Origin: Larimichthys crocea
Taxonomy: Eukaryota > Chordata > Actinopteri > Sciaenidae
DNA length: 64,000 nt
Assembly: GCF_000972845.2 (NCBI RefSeq)
Contig: NC_040022.1
Span: 11,705,711-11,769,710 of the forward strand
Direction: 5' to 3'
The notes beneath the pieces were generated by a model, which saw only the letters and a program-made list of their open reading frames with translations, had not been told where the DNA came from and did no database searches. The position numbers were made by a program, and so were the translations under genes. Below, piece after piece: positions 11,213-22,327 of this stretch (the first letter of the stretch is position 1; every line of letters begins with the position of its first letter).

Positions 11213-12204
11213 TACTTAAGAACCTTTTGTAAAGTAGGACTCTTCAGGCTGCACCTCCGAGCTGCTGAGTTTATTCATTGTCTTTGGAGTGTGTGAAGAG
11301 TTCCAAAGACATTTTGCAAGACAAATTCAATGAGTGATTGTGCTGAGACTATTTAAGTGTTCCAGCATGATTGCCATCATTGTATTCATATTTTCTTTGA
11401 GTATGTGTGAGCAGCACTATACAAAGGTGCAGTCAGTGAATAGTCGTATTGTTAACCCTCCAGCACATGGCTGTTGTCCATGTTTCACGTCTGGCATTTT
11501 AATGGAATGCTAAACACACATGTGAATTTCTCTTGAACAAGGAGGCAACTATAGTGCCGTCCAATAAAACGCCTCTTTTCTATGATTTTTATTAAATGCT
11601 TGGATGGTTATGATTAGGATCAAGGATGAATAAATGTGCAATGTCTGCTGATGTGAAGGGTTATAAAAAGACCACATGTGCGTGTCTGCCTGCCTCACAC
11701 CTGGAAGTAGACCGGGGTGAAAAACTACATTTTGATGAATGATGTTCTTACTCCTTTAATTAGAAAGTCCGGAACTTTCCATGCTTCACGTTTCTCAGCT
11801 TGGACACTCGTAAAAGTGCATTTAGCATCAGCTTCACAGTCATTATCTTGCTCCTCTGTCATTCTGTCACACTAGTTCCCCAAATAATTATACCTCCTGC
11901 CTCATGTTACAAAATGCCTCCGCTCCTCTAATATGTGTATGTGTGTGTTGATGAAAGAGAGACAGGGACAGAGACAGGCAGAGTCAAAGGGAAAACAATT
12001 CTATCAGGTTCACATGTGAAGCAGCTGGCTGAGCTGTCAGGTGTAGTTGGGATTGAAATCTCCATAGAACAGGTCATCTGTATAAGATGCTTATATTTTA
12101 TGTATGCATGTGTGAAAAAGGTACTGTGCTGAACACTGTCATGGTTTCACATACACAAGTGTTTTTAAGCGCTCTCAAGGAGAAACTACAGCAGGATTTC
12201 ACGG
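11213..12204. other. Stretch without recognised genes or elements
   Basis: About 1 kb of AT-leaning sequence between the BEL/Pao LTR and the second L2 copy. No repeat ends, splice-bounded blocks or coding signatures were seen. The small plus-strand frame near 11935 starts in a TG-rich tract and looks fortuitous. Confidence 0.5.
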
Positions 12205-13421
12205 CTTAAGTTTACTCTTAAATGTGTTGACCGTGTCTGCCTCCTGAACCCAGAATGGTAGTTTGTTCCACAGAAGAGGAGCCTGATAGCTGAAAGTTCT
12301 GGCTCCCAATCTACTTTTGGAGACTATAGGAACCACAAGGAACCCAGCGTCCTGAGAGCGCAGTGTTCTAGAGGGGTAGTAAGGTATTATGAGCTCTTTT
12401 AGATAAGATGGTGTCTGACCATGAAGAGCTTTGTAAGTAAGGAGAAGAATTTTAAATTCTATTCTAGATTTAATAGGTAGCCAATGCAAGGAAGCCAAAA
12501 TGGGAGAGATGTGATCTCTGATCTTGGTTCCTGTCAGAACACGTGCAGCAGCATTCTGAATTAACTGCAAAGTCCAAAGAGACTTATTAGAGCAGCCTGA
12601 TAACAAAGAGTTACAATAGTCCAGCCTTGAAGTAACAAATGCGTGGACTAGTTTTTCTGCATCCGCTTGAGAGACGATGCGTCTGATTTTGGTGATGTTA
12701 CGTAAGTGGAAGAATGCAGTTCTTGAAATTTGGATGTTAAAAGACAAATCCTGATCAAAAACAAATCCAAGATTCTTGAGAGGCACCTGGCTGCAGACCT
12801 CCACTGTCAGGCCCGGAAGTGATGATGTTTTTTTTGGGGGGTGGGGAGGTGGGGAGGACATTTGTGAGAGGGTCATTCACCGCGCCTTTAAATCGAGAGA
12901 GACCAGCGAGAGGCAGATACGAAAAAAGAATAGTGAACTATTCTCCAGTAGCTGTGAGTTTCTGATTTTTATTATCCACAGAAAGTAAATGCATGATTTC
13001 TTGTGTTCATCATCAATATAGGTGCCGTTGTAGTAGTCGTTATAGGTCATTAATTACCAAATGTTTACATGTCGGTTTGGGTGTCGTTTTGAAACTAGAT
13101 GACTTCAAATTTACTTTCGCCAGTGGTGGTTACATCAACACCTAAGGATCCTTAACTTTTTAGTGCATAACGAAAGTAACTCTTCGCATTTGTTTTGTAG
13201 TAACGTTGTGAAACTTTTGTAAACTCTCATGCATTAGTTGGGCATAGTCACAAAGTTTGAAAACATCTTTCTGAACTCACAGGACGTGATCAACACGATG
13301 CAACACACCAGGATGTGTTCGACGAGCTAATTAGTGATATAACCTGTTTAAGTGCACAAGAAACATGAAAAGAGCCAATTGATAATTGAGGACTAATATC
13401 TTTAATGCAACTATCTTTTAG

Positions 13422-14712
13422 AAACCTATCCGTCACTAAATCCTGGCAACTGGACGAGAGAACTGGACTACAATTTCAGGGTAGAGATATTGTAAGTATG
13501 TTTATGCATGTATTTATTAATAGTTGAATACTTTAATACGGTAAAATATAATTACATAACTGACTTCTTTCTGATATCTAGGATTTTCCACAACAACCAT
13601 ATTGGATGACTGGTGGCATCTCATGTTGATGGTAGTAGACATCATTTGGTATATATTATTATTTGGTAATTCTGTGTGCATTAAGATTTCAGCATTAAAT
13701 TAAAATTAATATGCTATTCCCAGAATGCCCTTTACACAACACTGGATGGTCCCCTACGACTTTTCGTTGTAGGAATCATGCAATCAAAGTAAGCTCAATT
13801 TACACAACAAAACACTTATATGAAGAGTGTGAGTTTGCTTTTTGTTGCTGTTCATTTTCCAGCTGGACATGCCACTTTTGAGACAGTGGTGTGTATCATC
13901 CTTATGGAAAAGTTTGACCTTGGAAGTGAGACTGCAAAGATTGTTATTTGACCTGAAGTTGATACAAGAAGTTTTATTTATTTCTATAGTTTGAGCCTGG
14001 AAAGCTGTTCGCCCACTGGACAGATGCATCTAAAGCCTTCCTGCGAGGTGAGGCGCAACCAGTGTTTAGGATGACAAAAGGAAGGTGGATGACATTGCTG
14101 AGGTCAGATTTTTATTTTTTGAATTCTGTCTTCAGTTTCTTTGGTTTCAGGTATATAGGTAGATAAAGTGTCTAGATTAATGCATGATTGGATTTAAAAA
14201 TAACATTTGTTGAGTTCTCTAATATGTCTAGGTAGGGCCTATTAGAGGGGCAATGATGGATTTTTCTTTTTTGGAGCTTGTGTTTTGAATTTTACAAACG
14301 GATAATTTTGCTTATCTATATATTTTCAGGAAGAAGAGCAGCAGGCAGAGGTCTCACCTACTGTCAGAACTGCAGATGTGGACCACCAGTGGAAGGCAGA
14401 GCTTTTTCACAGTATCTATTGGTCAGATACTGGTTGGTGTAGCACTAGGTTATAGACATCTTTCTTTCTGTCTTTTTCCAAGGACTCGGTTGAAGATCGC
14501 ATTCTTCATATTGCAAACTTTCAGCAGAGTGGGTTGAGGCCAACAAACCACTGTTCTCAGCTAAAGTGGACCTGCCTGACATTCTGAGCAGGGGGGAGAG
14601 GAACAGGCAGAGGCTGCTAACGTATGGGATATTGTGGCAAGAAGAACCAGATGACAATGAAGAGAAGTGATCCTGGAGCCATTCAAGTTTACTTTTCACA
14701 ACCCTGACAACA
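13422..14712 (+). pseudogene. Spliced-looking gene inside the unclassified transposon
   Basis: Several coding blocks are flanked by splice consensus. These are 13422-13491 (CTTTTAG / GTAAGT), about 13574-13620 (ATCTAG), 13721-13788 (TCCCAG / GTAAGC), a block after TTTTCCAG at about 13862, about 13991-14098 (CTATAG / GTCAGA; FEPGKLFAHWTDASKAFLRG), about 14330-14440 after TTTCAG, and a last block about 14480-14670 (VEANKPLFSAKVDLPDIL ... stop). Joining adjacent blocks in one frame works for the 13991/14330 pair but not cleanly for all, so the gene is probably decayed or partly misread. No known domain was recognised. It is the only candidate for the element's own transposase or a captured host gene. 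Confidence 0.4.
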
Positions 14713-14828
14713 TGTGGATTTTTGTGATGAAATAAGGCACAAAAAAAAAAGATATCTGGCATATGGTGAATGTCACACTGAGTGACTTTGAGAGTAAGGG
14801 CTACAGAACATTTGATCATGTTGTGACT

Positions 14829-14880
14829 TGGTGTGTGTGTTGTTTTGTGTGGTGTGTGTGTGTGTGGTGTGTGTGTGTGT
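14829..14880. repeat. TG microsatellite
   Basis: Imperfect (TG)n tract with TGT/GGTG variants inside the unclassified transposon. Confidence 0.9.
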
Positions 14881-15357
14881 TTTCTCATTGATCACTTAAT
14901 AATTTGACTTGGATTATACTGTAGATTTCAAGAGTTAGGGTAGTATTTAGTGTCCTTAGGTGTTTTTAAACAGCACAAGAATATAATTAGCATAGACATA
15001 AACCAAACATGAAATGTATGGTGGTAAGAATAAAAATAACAAATATACGAAAGAAAAAACTAATTGAAACAAATATAATAGAAAAGAGCAGCGCAATAAA
15101 GTCAGAATTAAATGATAATGAAAAGGCGTGAAGTACTCTGTATAGTACACAATAAATGTATAGGCCGTGACTCTTATGAGATGTTGGCTTATGAATATGA
15201 GTAATAGCTTAAGAAAAAGTGTGTGCACTGACCAAACAAAAGTTTACTATAAAAACAATATGTACACATAGACCGGGAATTGAAGATTTTATGTCATTGT
15301 TTATTAGTTAATTCAATTGTGAGGAAAACGATTTAACTGGAAGTGCATTCACGAATT

Positions 15358-15592
15358 CGCAATTTATTTTGAAATGTATCCTTGCATTTCCAGTCCTGAG
15401 AGTGGAGCCTGCGGCGGTAGGGACCTCACAGTGGAGGTCTGCAGTTTATTTTGAAATGGTAGGCATTCATTTCTGGCCTGACAGTGGAGGGGCCTGAAGT
15501 GAGGGTGTGCCAGTTTTATTTTGAAATGTATCCTGTGCATTTCCGGGCCTGACAGTGAAGGGAGGGCCTGAGAGTGGAGGTCTGCAGCCAGG
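15358..15592. repeat. Subterminal direct repeats of the unclassified transposon
   Basis: Three imperfect copies of a unit that starts TTTATTTTGAAATG and runs through GCATTTC..GGCCTGA.AGTGGAGG, at about 15363, 15448 and 15514. The last copy grades into the right terminal inverted repeat. The left end has one such unit only, so the right end has been expanded. Repeated subterminal sites are where transposases of many DNA elements bind. Confidence 0.75.
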
Positions 15593-16384
15593 ATCCTTGA
15601 GATTCTTTACGGTGGAGCTGGAGGCCAGGGTGATCCCATCTAAAGTACTAAGTCTCTGAGAATAGTTTCTGAGGTGTTTGGGTCCAATTACAAGAACTCT
15701 TCAGTTTGTCTGAATTAACATCAGAAAATTTGTAGGTCACCAACTTTTTTATTCCTTAAGGCATGCTTGGAGTTTAGTTAATGTGATTGGTTTCATCAGG
15801 CTTGATCGATAAATATAATTGGGTGTCATCGGCATAACAATGAAATTAATGGAGTGATAAAATATAATAATGTTCCCTAAAGGAAGCATATTAAACTAAA
15901 TAGAAGTGGTCCGAGTACAGAACCTTGTGGGACTCCGTGACAAACTTTGGTAGCATGGAGGATTCATCATTGACGTGAACAAACTGAGATCGACCTAAGA
16001 AATACGACTTAAACCAGCTTAGGTGGTTCTTTGATGCCAATTTGATGTTCCAGTCCTCTGTAAAGAGTCTGCTGGTTAAAACATGGTGCTAGTCTTTTGT
16101 TTAATTTCTCTTTTTCAGAGGTGCAGTAGAGTCTAGAGTTGTCCTAAGAGCCTGTAGTACTATCAACAAGATGAACTATTTGTGAGGGGCTACATTGCTA
16201 CATTGAGACATGGGCATTGAATTCAATGCTGAAGGAATCTCCTTAAATATGGCTAACAGCACTATCAGATAACACGGCTGTAGGAATTTTCAGCAAAAAG
16301 GCTTATAGTCCAGTAGTATGAACCAAAGGTTATTAAAAAGGGTCAGATAGAAGAGGATTCTGTGGACCAGACCAGACCAGACCA

Positions 16385-16885
16385 GGTTTTCCCTAGAAAG
16401 GTGTCCAATTATCTATGAAGCCCAAGTCGTTTGCCGGACACCACCTTGACAGCCAGCGGTGGAAGACGACATGCGGCTATACATGCATCACTGGTCACAT
16501 TGGGGAGGGGTCCAGAGAAACACGGAGTCCGACATTGTTTTGGTGTATGCACACACACTGACGAAACATTAATTTTAGTGACCTCTGATTGGCGTAACCG
16601 GGTGTCATTACTGCCGACGTGAATAACAATCTTACTGTATTTACGCTTATCCTTAGCCAGCATTTTAAATAGACACGAGGGTTGCATTTAACTTAGGGCC
16701 CCTGGTGTCGCTAATTACACGTTTTGTAAAATGGAGCTGCCAATGACCAGAGTTGGCCTCTCAGCGGGTTGTTGCTCAGCGGGGAATATCTGTTAGAAAT
16801 GTGGAATGGGTTGGTGGGCTTCAGTTTGGGGGGCTATGCCTCTGAATCCTGAGCCTGCGCTCAAAAGCTACAAATCAGTTATTGC
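16385..16885 (-). pseudogene. L2-type LINE 5' ORF, esterase (SGNH/GDSL-like) fragment
   Basis: On the minus strand, PTLVIGSSIL-like and [17 protein letters not shown] blocks appear in changing frames. These are the 'GSS' and 'HVGxNDT' motifs of the SGNH esterase-like domain found in the 5' ORF of CR1/L2-group LINEs. At least two frameshifts and one stop are present. It lies upstream, on the same strand, of the L2 RT fragment at 15608-16078, consistent with one element that lost its endonuclease region. About 300 bp in between (16079-16384) show no L2 match, only a short CCAGA tandem. Confidence 0.7.
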
Positions 16886-19479
16886 TAATATTACTGATTC
16901 AATTGGAAATTTGACCCTGAAAACCTGAATTTATATGCTTTGATTCCATTTTTAATTATATTATTTTTATTTATTTTGATAGAGACAGCTAAAGAGTGAC
17001 GGGAAATGTGGGGATCTAAAATGTTTTCTCAAGTGCTCCAGTTTTTTTTTTTTTCAGCTTGGCAAATTTAGAAAATTCATGGTCTGAAGTTCCACTATCG
17101 GGTTCTAAATTTCTTTCCTGGATATGTTATCTGGGATCATGTGACTAAGAGGACGAAGCCTGATACAGGAGGACACAGGTCTGATGATTCCTTCAGGCTC
17201 AACTGATTGTCCTTGGTTTGAAATGTTCATCTTCAGTTCTGGTACCGGGATGTAACCAGTCTGGTTTAAAACAACCAGATGACCAAAGAACAGCCCACAG
17301 AACAAAGACAAGATATTTATGTTCAAGCTCATCAACCAGGGGAATGAATGAATCTTTCAGATCACAACTGAACTGAACCTGAACTGAATCATTTGAATAT
17401 TAGATTGTTGAATATTATCAGAAGGGGGTTAGAGGTTAGGGGTTAGGGTAGAACTCATAAACTGAATGGTATCTGAAGTTGTTAACTAAAAGAAGGTGTT
17501 TTGTTCAGGTCAGTGGTTCTCATCCTGGCGGTCGAGATTGTGTAGGATAAATAAAATAATATACTGAGGCAAGCAAGAGAAGAATGAGAGACAGGAAGCA
17601 GCCCGTCCAGCGATGTTAACCCTTTATACACTTCAGCACAGGGGACAAGAACTGGAAACACTATAGACGAGGTACCCTGTTTTTATACAATGTTAACAGG
17701 CCCAGTTTACCTCTGTAACAGAAAATGGTAACTACTCATGTTAATCCCCCTGCTCAGGCAGAACTGAAGGGGTGGAGGGGTGGGGGTGGGTCACAAACAC
17801 CAACCTGATTATTCTGGGGGTGTGCCTCTGAAAGGTTGAATAAGCCTGGCTTATTAAATCAAACTTATTGTTGGCCTCCAAAAACCTCTCATTAGTTTGT
17901 TCTAATTGCATCAATGGCTGTTGCACTGAACTGTTTGTGGGGTCATAAAATTTGAATTTTTATGATGAAGAACCACTATTGGTACAACAGAACTGTGTTT
18001 TTTAAATTCAGATAAGGCTGACCACAAACACTAATGGACATAATATTTTAGAGCCGGCACACACACCGCATGACTAGGAGAGTGAAATGTCTGCAGACAT
18101 TACAGACACATGCAGAGCAACCATAGCACATTTTCAACAAGAGTCAGAAATTGGATATGTCATTAGTAATAAATATGACAGGCAAAAGCGACACTTTCAT
18201 AAATCTGGGCGTGATAGAAGCTACTTTCAATAATGTTTGACAGGAAGGTCACAAAGATTCAAATAGAAAGATTACAGTTCAAACTAAAAGGCACTCAGAG
18301 ACACGACCTCTGCTAGGCCAAAAGTCCATCTCTCATCATCTGCAAACAAACCATTATATATCCTGTATCACAAGCTGATCAATCAATACTAAAAAAAAAG
18401 GAAAATAATTTGCGTATCCCGCCCTGCGATTCAGAGCCACTCCAATATTTCATGTGTTCTAACCTCGGCCCATGTTACACCCCTTCCTTCCACTGAAGTT
18501 TCATGAAAACAGCCAGTATTTTTATTTGTGATCTACTGCCAGACAAACAAACAAATAAAGAGCAGCGACTCTGTGGGGAGGTGATGAACACTGCTAACCT
18601 TCAGTCCTAGTGACAGTCCACACCACCACTCAGGCACTGGCTCAACCTTATCTTCCTTCCCCGTCAGAGTCTCTTACTCCTCTGTTATTTGTTCACCTAT
18701 GAGCCCTCCCTGTAGCACCACCATTTTTACACAGCAAGATGAAAAGTCTGCAGGGAGTGTGTAAAATATTATTGGGTGAAGAAGCACGGTGTGCAGGTGC
18801 TTGTCTATAGATCCACACATGTTGGTCGTTCTTGTTCTCATCGAACCCATCCTTCCCATGCTGCTTTTTCATGAGGCTTTGGTTTTGTGTCAGAGAATGG
18901 TTGGGGTTTTCCATGGAGCTGGCAGAAAGCTGTTACAGATATTTGTAAGTGGTTCTCATCTGTGGTTTGTGAGCATGTGTGTTATGAATTACGGAGGCCT
19001 GTAAATCCACGGTGTGGAGGGTCTCCATCCGGCCAATAGGAGCAGCAGTTTGGTGTCTGGGCCTTGTGTGCTGGAGAAATATGCCTTGTGTAGTTTGTAC
19101 TGATAAATACCATAATGGAGAGGGTAGAGTCTACAAGGGCTTACAGGCAATTGTAGGGCCTATGTGAGGTGAATGATTGCTCCAAACTATCACTCCCAAG
19201 ATAACAACAAGCATCTTGAGCCACTGTCCACAATCCGAATCTATAATCAACCGAAATGCTCGTGGAATCTTTAGAGTCAGGCCCAAGGCCAAGAGAATCC
19301 TGGGTCTTGTGAGTCTGAGGGTTTGGGAGGGTGCTGCGCCCTGCTCAGCTGCACTCCACATTGCAGGCTAGGATGTATCTGTAGTGGCTGTAATGCGAGT
19401 CCCACCAGCGCAGCGCAGCCTCACCGCCTTCAGTTTGGAGGTGTGGCGGCCGGCAACAAGGAGCAGGTGCTCTTGAAGG
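16886..19479. other. Long stretch without recognised genes
   Basis: No convincing gene. A possible decayed hAT-like MITE spans about 17514-17977: CAGTGGTTCTCATCC at the left and the complement AGTGGTTCTTCATC at the right, without a clear target duplication. At 19340-19479 the sequence becomes GC-rich just before the gap and could be an exon cut by it, but no protein family was recognised. Confidence 0.4.
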
Positions 19480-19509
19480 NNNNNNNNNNNNNNNNNNNNN
19501 NNNNNNNNN
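19480..19509. other. Assembly gap, 30 N
   Basis: A run of 30 N. Sequence on either side shows no obvious overlap with the other. Confidence 1.
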
Positions 19510-20023
19510 TGTGTGAATGGGTGTATAAGAGACATTAACTTAAAGAACTTTGTAGAAAGGCGCTTTATGAAGTTCAGTCCATTTCCTGTTATTAGTTTAC
19601 CGGCAGATCTGCCCGATCCAATATATATATTGCCCGAAAAGGAGGGGGGGGAAAAAGCAAAAAATGTTTTGAACCTTTTATTGTACAAATTTTACATCCA
19701 AAATGTGAAAGTGAAAAAAAGTGTGAAAAATATATTTACATCTGGGGGCTAACAATGGTTTGGAATTTTTTTTTTTTTAATTATTATTATATATTTGATT
19801 TTGATTGATTTTCTTTTATTTATTTGAAATGTCCCACTCCGATGAATTTAAGTAGGCTATTAACTAAATTTGCACACATTCAAAATTGCAAGTAACATGA
19901 CTGTTATGAAGAATAAACAAATCTTAATTGTCTCTGGTGAAAAGCAGCCTTAACAAAATCTAACAAAACACTGGTAATTCAGACTGCATCTGGTCGTTTG
20001 ACCATGAACTAATTTCCTCTCTC

Positions 20024-20269
20024 TTAATGGGAGGAATGGTGCTGATGCATATTTTGCATCACTGACTGTATGTCTGGTTCTAAACTGGACAGTCGTAATC
20101 TCATACTGGGGGCCACATTGATCTGATCTGGAGCTGGGCCTACCTCTTGTTGCAGGCAGTGTTGTGATTGGGACTCGTTGCTAGCATCTCCCGACTCCTT
20201 TCTTTGCATGTCGGTATCATCATTTGCCTTTCTTTTAACTGACCCCGTCTTCAGCCACCTATCCATCAT
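20024..20269 (-). pseudogene. 81-codon hAT (ZBED5/GTF2IRD2-like) ORF, N- and C-terminus joined by deletion
   Basis: The frame begins MMDRWLKTGSVKRK, the usual start of BED-finger hAT transposases of the ZBED5/FAM200 type. After about 50 residues it runs into MRLRLSSLEPDI ... HHSSH and a stop, which resembles the extreme C-terminus of these transposases (compare ...QYHPSH of the hAT at 6878). The BED finger and the whole catalytic core are therefore missing, but the frame is uninterrupted. The right end of the element is probably at 20935. Confidence 0.6.
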
Positions 20270-20444
20270 TGTTTCCCATCCTCTCCGTGCCTTGTTTTAG
20301 TTAAAGTTCACAGCTTTTGCTGCTCTTTTCCTTGCTTTCTTTTCCTTACTTACTGACGTGACAGCGGAATGATTTTGTCTATAGGAGACGCCGTGGTTGC
20401 TTAGGCAACAATTTGGGCACTGCTAATTCAGATTTATCTTCATA

Positions 20445-20750
20445 CAGTGGTCCCTCGTTTATCGCGGGGATACGTTCTAAAAATAACCCGCAATAAATGA
20501 AATCCGCGAAGTAAGTTTTACAATTATTATACATGTTTTAAGACCGCAAAACCCCTAACCACACACTTTTATACACCTTTTTACACGCATTTTGTACAGT
20601 ACTCCCTTAAACAGGACGCAGAACAACAATGCAATGTGCATTCATACTGTACAGTACGCTGTAAAAAAAAGCATGCAAAATTACACTGAAAAAAATCCGC
20701 GAAACAGCGAGTCCGCGAAAAGTGAACCGCGATATAGCGAGGGACAACTG
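20445..20750. mobile_element. 306-bp pogo/Tigger-like mariner MITE
   Basis: Inverted ends CAGTGGTCCCTCGTTTATCG and, on the complement, CAGTTGTCCCTCGCTATATC, flanked by TA on both sides (20443-20444, 20751-20752). The interior has GTACAGTA-type AT-rich sequence and no transposase. It lies upstream of the hAT ORF at 20024-20269 and inside that element. Confidence 0.9.
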
Positions 20751-20879
20751 TATATCCATTATACATATTTAAAAAAAATATTTGTCTGCATTTTTGTTCA
20801 GAGAACAAATTCGCTTTACACTTCAAATAATGTTAGGTAGGACTCCACAAACTTGTGTGGGAAATTCGAATATTTTAAG

Positions 20880-20935
20880 AGATCCCCTCACGGACCACTT
20901 GAGGTCGCTCGCGGACCACACTTTGAGTAACACTG
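20880..20935 (-). repeat. hAT terminal inverted repeat (right end)
   Basis: On the minus strand it reads CAGTGTTACTCAAAGTGTGG followed by GTCCGCGAGCG, a typical hAT terminus. GTTTAAAC follows at 20936-20943 as the putative 8-bp target. The matching left end was not found and may lie in the gap region. Confidence 0.65.
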
Positions 20936-20954
20936 GTTTAAACCAACCAGAGGA

Positions 20955-21115
20955 TTTTTATTTTTTCAGCCTCAGTACAGTTGTCATGAACGGGGAAATT
21001 AGCTATAGAGACCAAAACTGTTGTGTACCAGGATGTAAACAATTATCATAAGTGCTTATGGAGATTGACTCACTTCTGTAGCCAGCCTCAAGTGGCTGTT
21101 TGAGGAACTGCCTTG
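20955..21115 (+). repeat. Interspersed repeat R1, partial copy
   Basis: Shares CAGTACAGTTGTCATGA, then GAAATTAGCTATAGAGACC and CAGCCTCAAGTGGC with two longer copies at 38342-38605 and 45975-46235. It lacks a central stretch of about 50 bp. No coding capacity or terminal repeats were seen. Confidence 0.8.
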
Positions 21116-21149
21116 TAGCTGGTGTAAATGGAAAGGGAATTTAGGATTA

Positions 21150-21370
21150 CAGTTTTTCTCAATTGCTAAAACACAATTTCTGAAACCTTGCTCCATTTTC
21201 TTAAAACATTAAACACAAAACCTCATCTTCAAGCACTATTTACAAAACAGTTCTACCTGTGCTCAAAACCAAACACTGCTCTCAAATCATAAACAAAGCG
21301 ATAAAAATGATATATACTGTCAAGCAGTCAGTAAACAATACACCAAAAAATAGAAAACACATTGTTCAAA
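21150..21370 (+). mobile_element. Left end of an IS630/Tc1-like transposon
   Basis: CAGTTTTTCTCAATTGCTAA starts next to TA. Its inverted partner is at 29680-29702 (complement CAGTTTTTCTGATAGCTAAG), also next to TA. The bases that follow are AT-rich and non-coding. No transposase N-terminus is seen downstream; the only transposase part is at 28709-29240. Confidence 0.65.
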
Positions 21371-21593
21371 ACATATAGTTCTGTTTTTTTTTTGTTAAAC
21401 TGTTTTTGTTTATTTATTAAATTACATTTTACACAGCGTCCCAACTTTTTTGGAATCAGGGTTGTGAAATAAAAGTACCTTTGTTGTTGTGACAGCAGGA
21501 AGTGTGACGACACTTTTCGTAAAATAAGATGAAATCTGGTCAGACAGGTCAGGTAGGGTTAGGGCACGGCAGACTCTCAGTCAGACACACGCA
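21248..21593 (+). repeat. 346-bp block duplicated at 33571-33916
   Basis: This block and 33571-33916 have the same length and differ at only a handful of bases. It starts inside the IS630-like end, includes a GCGTCCCAACTTTTTTGG stretch common in fish repeats, and stops abruptly after CACACGCA in both copies. Flanks are unrelated. Confidence 0.9.
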
Positions 21594-22327
21594 TTAAGGA
21601 AAATACAGTGAGATTGTTATTATACAACAAACAACTCTCGACTCTACGGGATCTCTGAAAAGAATATAATTTAAAAAAGAGGACTCAAAAAAAAGACTAT
21701 TACTGTTCAAATTTCATCACTTTATCTTGAAGTAATTACTTAATTACATCGTGGCGTGGTCTCAACATGGTCTCAGTCCTACACCGTGCACCACCACCTA
21801 TGAGTATGAGCTCACTACAACAATTATCATGTACTTATTTGCATCTGTGATGACCTCTTCCAGTAAGTGAACAAATGTATCACACAGTAAGGTCACCTTA
21901 AAGTAGACGGTCAGGATGAATCTGAGCTGCAAGGCCAGGTCTTCTCCGACCAGTGGTTGGCTTTACCTTTTTAACCCTCTCTCACTCCGAACCGTGGTTG
22001 GGAGCTGGTTAATGTTTTGGCTTGTTGCGGGTAACCACATTCCTATTCAAACCAGCATCTTAGAGTCCGGGCCAAAGTGTGGGAAGGAAGGAGGGCAAAG
22101 TGGGGTTTTTCATGCAAAACCGCACATTTAATCCTTTCTTTAAAAAGGCAGAACACAACACCAGGCCAAGTCAAACACTGCTGCGGACTAAACACTTAGG
22201 CATTAACATGAGCTAGCTCTTTCTACGTACGTCTGTCACCGTGGATGTCTACCTGTATGCGTTTACCTTCCTGCACCTGCACATCACATGCGCCAGGCCA
22301 CTGTCTTAAAGAGACAGGGTTGGCCGG
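21594..22327. other. Stretch without recognised genes
   Basis: No coding signature. The last 30 bases before the LTR contain a short CTGTCTT/AAGAGACAG hairpin. Confidence 0.4.

Larger units (their letters stand above)
12778..15600. mobile_element. Unclassified 2.8-kb inverted-repeat DNA transposon with 7-bp duplication
   Basis: The left end contains CCTGGCTGCAGACCTCCACT and the right end its complement (CCTGGCTGCAGACCTCCACT on the minus strand), continuing as GTCAGGCCC against CTCAGGCCC. The outermost 8-10 bases match less well. GATTCTT is present on both sides (12771-12777 and 15601-15607) but once in L2 copy 1, so this is the target duplication. Inside are splice-bounded coding blocks on the plus strand. 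I cannot assign a superfamily. A 7-bp duplication is unusual and would suit Dada-, P- or KDZ/Zisupton-like groups better than hAT or Tc1. Confidence 0.75.
12205..16078 (-). mobile_element. L2-type LINE reverse transcriptase, copy 2, split by a transposon
   Basis: Two minus-strand pieces, 12205-12777 and 15608-16078, align end to end with the RT of copy 1 (about 2160-2730 and 2730-3200). The 12.2-kb piece carries the C-terminal thumb and tail ([20 protein letters not shown]). The 15.6-kb piece carries the YADD-side region with several single-base indels. The 3' tail is absent. The two pieces are separated by the transposon at 12778-15600. The upstream fragment at 16385-16885 may be the 5' end of the same L2, with the endonuclease part missing. 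Confidence 0.85.

Noticed and set aside
14956..15228. 90-codon hydrophobic minus-strand ORF that looks like a membrane protein
   Set aside because: Composition follows AT-rich sequence, no splice or family support, and it lies in a transposon.
16356..16390. CCAGA tandem as a CRISPR-like or satellite array
   Set aside because: Only four 5-bp units; simple slippage.
17420..17450. TTAGGG-like words suggesting an interstitial telomere repeat
   Set aside because: Only two or three imperfect units; too short to differ from chance in AT/G-rich sequence.
19341..19479. GC-rich block before the gap as a host exon
   Set aside because: Open frames exist, but no protein family or convincing splice pair was found and the gap cuts it.
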